From contig DAOWJR010000043.1 of the NCBI GenBank assembly GCA_030640275.1, positions 1 to 7,944 on the forward strand: a stretch of 7,944 nt of DNA. Direction: 5' to 3'. Each line of letters begins with the position of its first letter. Position 1 is the first letter of the stretch. The notes beneath the pieces are model-generated. The model ran no database searches. It saw nothing but the letters and a program-made list of their open reading frames with translations, and was not told the origin of the DNA. The DNA comes from Actinomycetes bacterium (GTDB lineage: Bacteria; Actinomycetota; Humimicrobiia; JAHJRV01). Positions 1 to 5,579 of the stretch are shown here, piece by piece. A program made the translations under genes and the position numbers.

Positions 1-378
1 ACAAAAATGGCACTTTACAGAGGAATAGAAAAATGTATTAAGGGAAATCATCTTTCAGATATATCACATGCAATTCAAACTACTGCTGAAGAAAATGGTT
101 TTGATGTTGTTAGAAAATTTGTGGGACATGGAATTGGAACTGAGCTCCATGAGGACCCTCAAATTTTGAATTATGGGCCTCCTAAAAGGGGACCAATTTT
201 AAAAAGCGGTATGGTTTTTGCAATAGAACCGATGGTTAATCAAGGTACTCATGAGGTTGAGGTTTTTGATGACAAATGGACTGTTGTAACCAAAGATAGG
301 AAACTTTCAGCTCACTTTGAGCATACAGTTGCTATTACCGAAAATGGACCATTAATATTAACACAAAAAGAAATATAA
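1..378 (+). CDS. map: Methionine aminopeptidase, type I (3' part; start lies before the window)
   Basis: Removes the initiator methionine from nascent cytosolic proteins. The reading frame is open from base 1 and ends in TAA at 376-378, so only the C-terminal ~125 residues are present. Visible family signatures are GHGIGTELHEDP (codons around 121-156), with the His of GHGIG as a metal ligand and the His of LHEDP as the substrate-contacting His. They also include the Glu of AIEPM (near 226) and the Glu of HFEHT (near 319), both metal ligands. The two Asp ligands of the family lie upstream and are not in view. The internal ATG at base 7 is only an ordinary Met codon. infA follows after 36 bases, the usual arrangement in this ribosomal cluster. 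No truncation is apparent at the C-terminus. Family assignment is very secure. Confidence 0.96.
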   Translation, partial: TKMALYRGIEKCIKGNHLSDISHAIQTTAEENGFDVVRKFVGHGIGTELHEDPQILNYGPPKRGPILKSGMVFAIEPMVNQGTHEVEVFDDKWTVVTKDRKLSAHFEHTVAITENGPLILTQKEI

Positions 379-414
379 AAATCTTCAGATGAAAGATAAA
401 TAAGGAGAACTATT

Positions 415-636
415 ATAGCGAAGAAAGAGGGGAAAATAGAGGTAGAAGGAAAAGTACTGGAAGCTTTACCCAATGCTATGTTCAGGGTAGAGTTGGACAG
501 TGGTCATAAGGTATTAGCTCATATATCCGGTAAGATCAGGATGCACTATATTCGTATTCTTCCAGGTGATAGAGTTATAGTTGAACTTTCACCCTATGAT
601 CTTACTAAGGGAAGAATAATTTATAGATTCAGGTAA
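415..636 (+). CDS. infA: Translation initiation factor IF-1, with non-canonical ATA (or ATT) start
   Basis: IF-1 is an OB-fold protein that binds the 30S A site during initiation. From 415 the frame reads ATA then AKKEGKIEVEGKVLEALPN, followed by the hallmark segments FRVELDSGHKVLAHISGKIR, IRILPGDRV, VELSPYDLTKGRI and a C-terminal YRFR. That is 73 residues, the usual IF-1 size. No ATG, GTG or TTG lies in frame before codon 22, yet homology requires all residues from AKKEG onward. An AAGGAG at 402-407 sits 7 bases before the ATA at 415 and 4 bases before an in-frame ATT at 412, so translation probably begins at ATA (ATT second choice). A single G-to-A change or base-call error from ATG-GCG would explain it too. 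It lies 36 bases after map and 37 before rpmJ. Product identity is certain; only the start is unusual. Confidence 0.93.
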   Translation: MAKKEGKIEVEGKVLEALPNAMFRVELDSGHKVLAHISGKIRMHYIRILPGDRVIVELSPYDLTKGRIIYRFR

Positions 637-673
637 AAAATATTAAAAATTGATAAATATAAGTGTGATTTTT

Positions 674-787
674 ATGAAAGTAAGACCATCTGTTAAAAAA
701 ATTTGTAAAAAATGTAAAATAATTAAAAGAAAAGGAAAAGTAAGAGTTATTTGTGATAATCCTCGTCATAAACAAAGACAGGGTTAA
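674..787 (+). CDS. rpmJ: 50S ribosomal protein L36 (bL36), zinc-binding form
   Basis: This is a 37-residue small protein of the large ribosomal subunit. The translation begins MKVRPSVKKICKKCK and ends NPRHKQRQG, matching the family over its whole length. The zinc ligands Cys11, Cys14, Cys27 and His32 are all present, so this is the metal-binding (C+) paralogue form. The start ATG at 674 is the only one that gives full length. The upstream GTGTGA is a poor Shine-Dalgarno match, so translation may depend on coupling to infA, 37 bases upstream. The gene lies between infA and rpsM as in most bacteria. Confidence 0.96.
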   Translation: MKVRPSVKKICKKCKIIKRKGKVRVICDNPRHKQRQG

Positions 788-818
788 ATAAAAAATTTAG
801 ATAGGAGGTTTGTTAATC

Positions 819-1217
819 TTGGCAAGAATAGTAGGTGTAGACCTACAAAAAGATAAACATATAGATATTGCATTAACTAAAATACACGGGATTGGTAGGT
901 CATTAGCAAAAGCAATACTTAAAGAAACTAAAATTGACTCTGCACATAGAGTAAAAGATTTGACCGAAAAGGAAATTTCTGTTATAGCAAACTATATTGA
1001 AGAAAATATTAAAGTAGAAGGTAGTTTAAAAAGAGAGGTTTCGCAAAATATAAGGAGATTAATTGAGATAGGGTGCTATAAAGGAATAAGGCATAGGAGA
1101 GGTCTTCCTGTTAGGGGACAAAGAACTCACACTAATGCCAGAACAAGAAAAGGTCCAAGAAAGACCGTTGCAATAAAACGTAAAAAAATTAATAAGGAGA
1201 AGTCTTTATGGTTGTAA
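819..1217 (+). CDS. rpsM: 30S ribosomal protein S13 (uS13)
   Basis: S13 sits in the head of the small subunit, contacts the P-site tRNA and forms bridges to the 50S subunit. The 132-residue product starts MARIVGVDL and has the helix-two-turn-helix segment KIHGIGRSLAKAIL (residues 21-34). It also has the very conserved basic tail RHRRGLPVRGQRTH-TNARTRKGPRKT (91-116). Start choice: TTG at 819 gives the canonical ARI N-terminus and lies 10 bases after TAGGAGG (802-808). The TTG at 810 would leave only one base after that site and add LIL, so I rejected it. The last eight or so residues (KINKEKSLWL) extend past the usual end because the 3' end encodes the rpsK ribosome-binding site and overlaps rpsK by 10 bases, which suggests translational coupling. 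Confidence 0.95.
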   Translation: MARIVGVDLQKDKHIDIALTKIHGIGRSLAKAILKETKIDSAHRVKDLTEKEISVIANYIEENIKVEGSLKREVSQNIRRLIEIGCYKGIRHRRGLPVRGQRTHTNARTRKGPRKTVAIKRKKINKEKSLWL

Positions 1218-1606
1218 AAAGAGGAAAAAAGGGGAAAGTTCGAAGAAAGGTAAAGAAGAACATACCGCATAGTGCTGTTCATATTCAATCAACATTTAAT
1301 AATACAATTATCACCTTTACCGATTTAAAAGGAAATACAATTGCGTGGGCATCTTCTGGAACAGCAGGATTTAAAGGTTCACGAAAGGGTACACCTTTTG
1401 CAGCACAGTTAGCAACTGAATTAGCTACAAAGAAAGCCCGGGAACATGGGGTAAAACAGGTTGATGTTTATATCAAAGGAGCAGGTTCTGGAAGAGAAAC
1501 TGCCGTTAGGTCACTTCAAGCATTAGGTCTTCAGGTTTTAAATATAAAGGATATAACTCCAATTCCGCATAATGGTTGTAGGGCTAAGAAGCAAAGGAGA
1601 GTTTAG
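1208..1606 (+). CDS. rpsK: 30S ribosomal protein S11 (uS11)
   Basis: S11 binds 16S rRNA on the platform, near the mRNA exit region. The 132-residue product contains HIQSTFNNTIITFTDLKGN (residues 25-43), WASSGTAGFKGSRKGTPFAAQ (48-68, given here as motif) and the C-terminal ITPIPHNGCRAKKQRRV. The Asn-Gly in HNGCR is the site of the isoaspartate described for E. coli S11. The usual C-terminal GCRPPKRRRV is here GCRAKKQRRV, a mild divergence without an obvious functional effect. ATG at 1208 is preceded by AAGGAG (1194-1199) at 8 bases, inside rpsM, with which it overlaps by 10 bases. The gene ends 9 bases before rpsD. Confidence 0.97.
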   Translation: MVVKRGKKGKVRRKVKKNIPHSAVHIQSTFNNTIITFTDLKGNTIAWASSGTAGFKGSRKGTPFAAQLATELATKKAREHGVKQVDVYIKGAGSGRETAVRSLQALGLQVLNIKDITPIPHNGCRAKKQRRV

Positions 1607-1615
1607 GAGAATAAT

Positions 1616-2242
1616 ATGGCTAGATATATTAATGCAGTTTGTAAACTATGTAGAAGAGAAGGCGAAAAGCTATTTATAAAAGGGTCTAAATGTAATACAG
1701 ATAAATGTCCTGTTGAGAAAAAGCCTTATCCACCAGGAGAGAGAGGAAGAGCAAGACCAAGGGAGACTAATTATCTAATTCAATTAAGAGAAAAGCAGAA
1801 GGTAAAGAGGATATATGGGGTTTTAGAGAAGCAGTTTAAAAACTATTTTAAAAGAGCCTTAAAAATGAAGGGCATAACAGGTAAAAATCTATTAGTTTTT
1901 TTAGAAACTCGTTTGGATAATGTCGTCTATTTATTAGGATTTGCTGAATCTCGACCTCAAGCCCGACAGCTTGTAAATCATGGACATATTTTAGTTAATG
2001 GAAAAAAGATAAAGATACCTTCATACCAGGTCAGAGCAGGACAAGAAATAGAGATTGTTAAAAAAGCCAAGAAAATACAATCAATAGCTCAATCAATAGC
2101 TCAATCATCTGAAAAAGAGATTCCAAGATGGCTTCAAGTTGATCATAAAGAACTTAAAGGTAAGATTATTTCTCTGCCTGAAAGGGAGGACATAGACCAA
2201 AGCATTAAGGAACAAATAATTGTTGAGCTATATTCAAGATAA
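1616..2242 (+). CDS. rpsD: 30S ribosomal protein S4 (uS4), zinc-type
   Basis: S4 is a primary 16S rRNA-binding protein that nucleates assembly of the small-subunit body; in several bacteria it also represses its own operon. The 208-residue length is normal. Cys9, Cys12, Cys26 and Cys31 form the zinc-finger arrangement of the C+ form. The S4 RNA-binding domain spans about 97-160 (LETRLDNVVYLLGFA, ARQLVNHGHILVNGKK). The C-terminus LPEREDIDQSIKEQIIVELYSR is typical (residues 187-208). TAGGAGA just before the ATG at 1616 is the ribosome-binding site. An in-frame 12-base tandem repeat encodes (QSIA)2 in the linker after the S4 domain. Location beside rpsK and rpoA fits Clostridia-like and other deep lineages; in Bacillus rpsD is elsewhere. 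Confidence 0.97.
   Translation: MARYINAVCKLCRREGEKLFIKGSKCNTDKCPVEKKPYPPGERGRARPRETNYLIQLREKQKVKRIYGVLEKQFKNYFKRALKMKGITGKNLLVFLETRLDNVVYLLGFAESRPQARQLVNHGHILVNGKKIKIPSYQVRAGQEIEIVKKAKKIQSIAQSIAQSSEKEIPRWLQVDHKELKGKIISLPEREDIDQSIKEQIIVELYSR
2078..2107 (+). repeat. 12-base tandem repeat inside rpsD (2.5 copies)
   Basis: CAATCAATAGCT occurs twice head to tail (2078-2089, 2090-2101) and is followed by a half copy, CAATCA (2102-2107). The unit is a multiple of three and encodes QSIA-QSIA-QS in the linker between the S4 RNA-binding domain and the C-terminal segment of ribosomal protein S4. It looks like a recent in-frame slippage duplication in a tolerant loop. Confidence 0.9.
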
Positions 2243-2280
2243 CTTAACATCAAATTATAGATTATTGGAGGTAGTGTCAA

Positions 2281-3210
2281 TTGTTAGAAATGCAAAGACC
2301 AAAAATAGAAATTATAAAAAATACACCAACTGAAGGTGTTTTTGTTATTGAACCCTTAGAGAGAGGGTATGGTTATACTTTGGGAAATACTTTAAGGAGG
2401 ATTTTAATTTCCTCTATTCCAGGTGCTGCAGCAACATCTATAAAAATAGATGGTGTATATCATGAGTTCTCAACAATTCCTGGAGTACGGGAGGATACAA
2501 CTGAACTAATTTTAAATCTAAAAAAATTGGTGCTTAAGTCTTCATCTAAAGAACCAGTTACCATAAGAATAGAAAAAAAGGGAAAATGTGATATTTATGC
2601 TAAAGACATAATAACTCCAAGTGAGGTAGAAATAGTAAATAAAGACTTATATTTAGTGAATTTAAATGAAGATGGAAAACTGAAAATAGAAATAAGTGTG
2701 GGGAGAGGTAGGGGTTATGTAGCTGCTGAAGAGCATAAAAAAAGTAAGGAGATAATTGGTTTGATTTATATAGATTCAATATTTACTCCAGTAATTAATG
2801 TAAGTTATGATGTTGATTCAACCAGAGTAGGTCATAAAACCAATTACGATAAATTAACTCTAAAAATTAAGACAAATGGAGCTGTAACTCCTGATTTTGC
2901 CTTAAGCCAAACTGCAAAGACACTTTCTGATTATATGAAGGTTCTTATGGATGTCACGGAAGTTGCTTTATTTGAGAGTTTCATAAAGGAAGAGGAGAAA
3001 CTAAAGGAAAAAGAGGAGACATCAATAGAGGAACTGAATCTGTCAGTGAGACCATCTAATTGTTTAAAGAAAGAAGGTATTGTTTATATTTCAAATCTTT
3101 GTGATTATACAGAACAGCAGCTTTTAAGTATCCGTAATATGGGTATGAAATCATTAAATGAAATCAAGAAGAAATTAGAAGAAAGGAAATTAGTACTTAA
3201 GAAGGTCTAA
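2281..3210 (+). CDS. rpoA: DNA-directed RNA polymerase subunit alpha
   Basis: Alpha dimerises to nucleate RNA polymerase assembly, and its C-terminal domain contacts UP-element DNA and activators. The 309 residues comprise the N-terminal assembly domain (about 1-235), with GYTLGNTLRRIL at 31-42. An acidic/lysine-rich linker follows (about 236-250), then the C-terminal domain (251-309). In the latter, LSVRPSNCLK carries Arg257 and Asn260, equivalent to the DNA-contacting E. coli Arg265 and Asn268. RNMGMKSL (285-292) keeps the Gly and one Lys of the E. coli NLGKKSL loop but has Met for the other Lys. TTG at 2281 lies 9 bases after GGAGG (2267-2271). The in-frame ATG at 2290 would be 18 bases away, so TTG is preferred. 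rplQ follows after 4 bases. Confidence 0.97.
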   Translation: MLEMQRPKIEIIKNTPTEGVFVIEPLERGYGYTLGNTLRRILISSIPGAAATSIKIDGVYHEFSTIPGVREDTTELILNLKKLVLKSSSKEPVTIRIEKKGKCDIYAKDIITPSEVEIVNKDLYLVNLNEDGKLKIEISVGRGRGYVAAEEHKKSKEIIGLIYIDSIFTPVINVSYDVDSTRVGHKTNYDKLTLKIKTNGAVTPDFALSQTAKTLSDYMKVLMDVTEVALFESFIKEEEKLKEKEETSIEELNLSVRPSNCLKKEGIVYISNLCDYTEQQLLSIRNMGMKSLNEIKKKLEERKLVLKKV

Positions 3211-3214
3211 AAAT

Positions 3215-3568
3215 ATGGTTAAACCAAAGAAAGGAAGAAGAATAGGAGGTAGCGCTAGTCATCAAAAAGCAATAATGGCGAATTTAGCAATAGCGCTATT
3301 AGAACATAATAGAATTAAAACTACTCATGCAAAAGCGAAAAGGTTAAAAGCGGTCATTGATAAATTGATAGGTTTGGGTAAAAAGGATGACTTAAGTTCC
3401 AAACGTAAGGCATTATCAATGCTTAGACACAATAGAAAAGCAGTGAAAAAACTTTTTGATGAGGTAGCTCCTCGTTATCATCAAAAAGACTCAGGTTTTT
3501 CAAGGATAATTAAAATTGGAGAAAGACCTGGTGATGCATCTTTAATGGTATTTATAGAATTAACTTAA
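3215..3568 (+). CDS. rplQ: 50S ribosomal protein L17 (bL17)
   Basis: L17 is a large-subunit protein located near the polypeptide exit tunnel. The 117-residue product shows the family core GRRIGGSASHQKAIMANLAIAL, LLEHNRIKTTHAKAKRLK and LIGLGKK (about residues 7-57). It also has RKALSMLRHNRKAVKKLFDEVAPRY (64-88) and the end GDASLMVFIELT (106-117); the core is quoted in pieces. ATG at 3215 is preceded by a moderate AAGAAGGT site (3199-3206) at the very end of rpoA, only 4 bases separating the genes, which suggests coupling to rpoA. It is the last gene of the tightly packed block: 79 bases without a gene or clear terminator follow before truA. The ECF-transporter ATPase genes found here in many Firmicutes are absent. 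Confidence 0.96.
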   Translation: MVKPKKGRRIGGSASHQKAIMANLAIALLEHNRIKTTHAKAKRLKAVIDKLIGLGKKDDLSSKRKALSMLRHNRKAVKKLFDEVAPRYHQKDSGFSRIIKIGERPGDASLMVFIELT

Positions 3569-3647
3569 AAATAAAACAATTAGCGCAATCTCATTAAATA
3601 AAAATTTTAAAAATTTAATAATATTTGATACTTGTGGAGAGTAGTTG

Positions 3648-4379
3648 TTGCACAATATAAAGATAATTTTGGAATATGATGGGACTAGATATAAAGGATT
3701 TCAGATTCAAAAAGATTTAGATACAATACAGGGAAGATTGGAGGATTGCCTGAGTACAATATTAGGAAAAAGAATAAAAATAAAATATTCAAGTAGGACT
3801 GATGCGGGAGTTCATGCTAAGGAACAAGTCATTAACTTTACAACAGAGAACAAGATAGATCATTTTAAGCTACAAAGGTCTATGAATGCAATACTACCGG
3901 GCGATATAGTTGTAAAGCACATAGATGAGGTTGAAACTGATTTTGACTCAAGAAGGGATGCTAAGAGTAGAGAGTATGAATATTATATTTTATATAGGCA
4001 ATTTCCATCTGCATTTAATAAAAATTACTTATTAATTAATAAAAAACTTAATACTAAATCAATGATCTTGGCTTCTGAATATCTCATTGGTGAGAAGGAT
4101 TTTAGATCATTCTGTAAGGATTCCTCTGAAATTGAAAATACTGTTCGCAATGTAAAAGAAGTTGAAATTAGCAAAGAGGGAGATTTCATAATAATAAAAA
4201 TAATAGCAAATTCCTTTATTCATCAAATGGTAAGAATAATTGTAGGAACCTTGATAGAAGTAGGTCTCTCTAAAAGAGAGCCTTATGAAATTTTACAAAT
4301 TTTAGAAAAAAAACAGAGAGTATTTGCGGGAAAGGCAGCAGAAGCGAAAGGTCTTTATTTAACCAAAATTAATTATTGA
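3648..4379 (+). CDS. truA: tRNA pseudouridine synthase A (positions 38-40)
   Basis: TruA converts U38, U39 and U40 in tRNA anticodon stem-loops to pseudouridine in the cytoplasm. Counting from TTG 3648 the product has 243 residues. It begins MHNIKIILEYDGTRYKGFQIQ and has the catalytic motif SSRTDAGVHA with Asp52 as the nucleophile. SREYEYYI (about 108-115) holds the active-site Tyr region, and SFIHQMVRIIVGTL (189-202) is the conserved RNA/uracil-binding segment. Start choice: TTG TTG occurs at 3645 and 3648. GGAGAG (3636-3641) is 6 bases from the second and 3 from the first, and the second gives the usual M-x-N-I-K start. The 3' end AGKAAEAKGLYL differs from the common AGPTAPA-GL form but keeps the domain. 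It sits between rplQ and rplM as in many bacteria. Confidence 0.95.
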   Translation: MHNIKIILEYDGTRYKGFQIQKDLDTIQGRLEDCLSTILGKRIKIKYSSRTDAGVHAKEQVINFTTENKIDHFKLQRSMNAILPGDIVVKHIDEVETDFDSRRDAKSREYEYYILYRQFPSAFNKNYLLINKKLNTKSMILASEYLIGEKDFRSFCKDSSEIENTVRNVKEVEISKEGDFIIIKIIANSFIHQMVRIIVGTLIEVGLSKREPYEILQILEKKQRVFAGKAAEAKGLYLTKINY

Positions 4380-4382
4380 GAA

Positions 4383-4461
4383 AATAGATTAAATAACCTT
4401 TGAAAGATTTGGGCATAGTTTCTTGACTAAAATGTCTTCGAAACCATGCCACAAATCTATT
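4383..4461 (+). promoter_or_regulatory. Candidate L13 (rplM) ribosomal-protein leader RNA
   Basis: The 140-base gap before rplM holds a strong stem-loop. Bases 4405-4411 pair with 4452-4458, 4412-4416 (GGCAT) with 4446-4450 (ATGCC) and 4418-4422 (GTTTC) with 4440-4444 (GAAAC). GAC 4425-4427 pairs with GTC 4434-4436 around a TAAAAT loop. An A·C mismatch and short internal loops interrupt the stem. Alternatively AATAGATT (4383-4390) can pair over 8 bases with AATCTATT (4454-4461), excluding the lowest stem. No T-run follows, so it is not an intrinsic terminator. Autoregulatory leaders upstream of rplM-rpsI are known in Firmicutes and in E. coli. That this is one is inferred from position and structure, not from a matched consensus. 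Confidence 0.6.
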
Positions 4462-4519
4462 AATGAAAATTAAATTTAAAAAAATATAGTATTGTTATTG
4501 AAAGGGAGACGAAATTAGA

Positions 4520-4948
4520 TTGAAAACAACAATCATAAAGGAAAAAGATATAAAGAAAGATTGGTATATCGTTGATGCAACTGGAAAGACATTAGGAAGA
4601 CTTGCCAGCAAAGTTGCTCATATTCTTATGGGAAAACATAAAGTTAACTATGTACCACATTTAGATGTCGGTGATTATATAGTAGTAATAAATGCTGATA
4701 AGATAGTTTTAACTGGTAAGAAATTATCTAAAAAAATATATTATAAACATTCAGGTTATCCCGGTGGATTAAAAGAGAAGGTTTATAAAGAGTTAATGGA
4801 GGAAAAGCCTGAATTTGTATTTAAAAAAGCTGTAAAGGGGATGCTCCCAAAAAATAAGTTGAGTAGAAAGATGTTTAAGAAGTTGAAAGTATATTCAGGC
4901 TCCAAACATCCTCATCAAGCTCAGAATCTAAAGATTATTGAAATTTAA
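4520..4948 (+). CDS. rplM: 50S ribosomal protein L13 (uL13)
   Basis: L13 is an early-assembly 23S rRNA-binding protein, and in some bacteria it represses its own mRNA. The 142-residue product matches the family end to end. It has DWYIVDATGKTLGRLAS (14-30), YVPHLDVGDYIVVINADKI (44-62), the diagnostic AVKGMLPKNKLSR (104-116) and KHPHQAQ (129-135). TTG at 4520 is the start, 11 bases after GGGAG (4504-4508); no ATG or GTG alternative gives full length. It follows the stem-loop leader and precedes rpsI, its normal partner, but the two are separated by an unusually long 130-base gap. Confidence 0.97.
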   Translation: MKTTIIKEKDIKKDWYIVDATGKTLGRLASKVAHILMGKHKVNYVPHLDVGDYIVVINADKIVLTGKKLSKKIYYKHSGYPGGLKEKVYKELMEEKPEFVFKKAVKGMLPKNKLSRKMFKKLKVYSGSKHPHQAQNLKIIEI

Positions 4949-5078
4949 AATTTAATAAAAAATAAGATATCATTGATATTTAAAAATAAAGAGGAAGATT
5001 AAAAGGTAACTATATTTAAGAGTAATTTAAATATTTGAAGACAATTGATACTTTTAAGCAAATAGGAGGAATATAATT

Positions 5079-5471
5079 TTGAAAAAATTAGTATATATAG
5101 CTACAGGTAGAAGAAAAACATCTATTGCAAGGGTGAGAATAATACCAGGTGAGGGTAAATTTAATATAAATGGAAGAAGTTTAGATGACTATTTTCCACA
5201 AAAAGCTTTTAAAGAAACAGTTTTAAAGCCTTTAATTCTTACCCAGACAGAATTTCAATTTGATATTAATGTAAATGTTAATGGAGGGGGAATATCAAGT
5301 CAATCAGGTGCAATTGCTCATGGAATATCAAGATCATTGCTTGAAGCTAATGCGGATTACAGACAACTACTTAAAAAAGAAGGACTATTAACCAGGGATC
5401 CAAGGATGAAAGAAAGAAAAAAATATGGTTTGAAGAAAGCAAGAAAAGCACCTCAATATTCTAAGAGATAA
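5079..5471 (+). CDS. rpsI: 30S ribosomal protein S9 (uS9)
   Basis: S9 is a small-subunit head protein whose long C-terminal tail reaches the P-site tRNA anticodon stem-loop. The 130 residues begin MKKLVYIATGRRKTSIARVR. They contain the core VNVNGGGISSQSGAIAHGI (65-83, as motif) and LLTRDPRMKERKKYGLKKAR (98-117), and they end in the canonical APQYSKR with the terminal Arg that touches tRNA. TTG at 5079 lies 8 bases after AGGAGGA (5064-5070). The upstream 130 bases contain only a weak AT hairpin (5012-5019 with 5027-5034). An intrinsic terminator follows 48 bases downstream, marking the end of the ribosomal block. Confidence 0.97.
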   Translation: MKKLVYIATGRRKTSIARVRIIPGEGKFNINGRSLDDYFPQKAFKETVLKPLILTQTEFQFDINVNVNGGGISSQSGAIAHGISRSLLEANADYRQLLKKEGLLTRDPRMKERKKYGLKKARKAPQYSKR

Positions 5472-5519
5472 TGATATCTGTATTAAATAAACTGAAATAA
5501 TTAATTTTTTAATAGATTA

Positions 5520-5558
5520 AAATAAGCGTCTATATAAAAAATGACGCTTATTTATTTT
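5520..5558 (+). terminator. Intrinsic terminator after rpsI / before glmM
   Basis: AATAAGCGTC (5521-5530) pairs perfectly with GACGCTTATT (5543-5552), and A5520-T5553 extends the stem to 11 pairs. The loop is 12 bases and the tail is T-rich (TTTATTTT through 5558). It should end transcription from the ribosomal genes. Its 3' end is only about 10 bases from the glmM ribosome-binding site. Confidence 0.85.
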
Positions 5559-5579
5559 AAATATTAAGAGGAGATTTAT

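Noticed and set aside
810..818. Earlier TTG start for rpsM
   Set aside because: It leaves only one base after the TAGGAGG site and adds three residues before the canonical MARI-VGVD start; TTG at 819 has suitable spacing.
3569..3644. Terminator between rplQ and truA
   Set aside because: The AT-only AAAATTTT-type repeats near 3600-3620 do not form a convincing stem with a T tail.
4423..4451. Promoter (TTGACT) before rplM
   Set aside because: The position 17 bases downstream reads ATGCCA, not a -10 box, and TTGACT lies within the loop of the leader stem.
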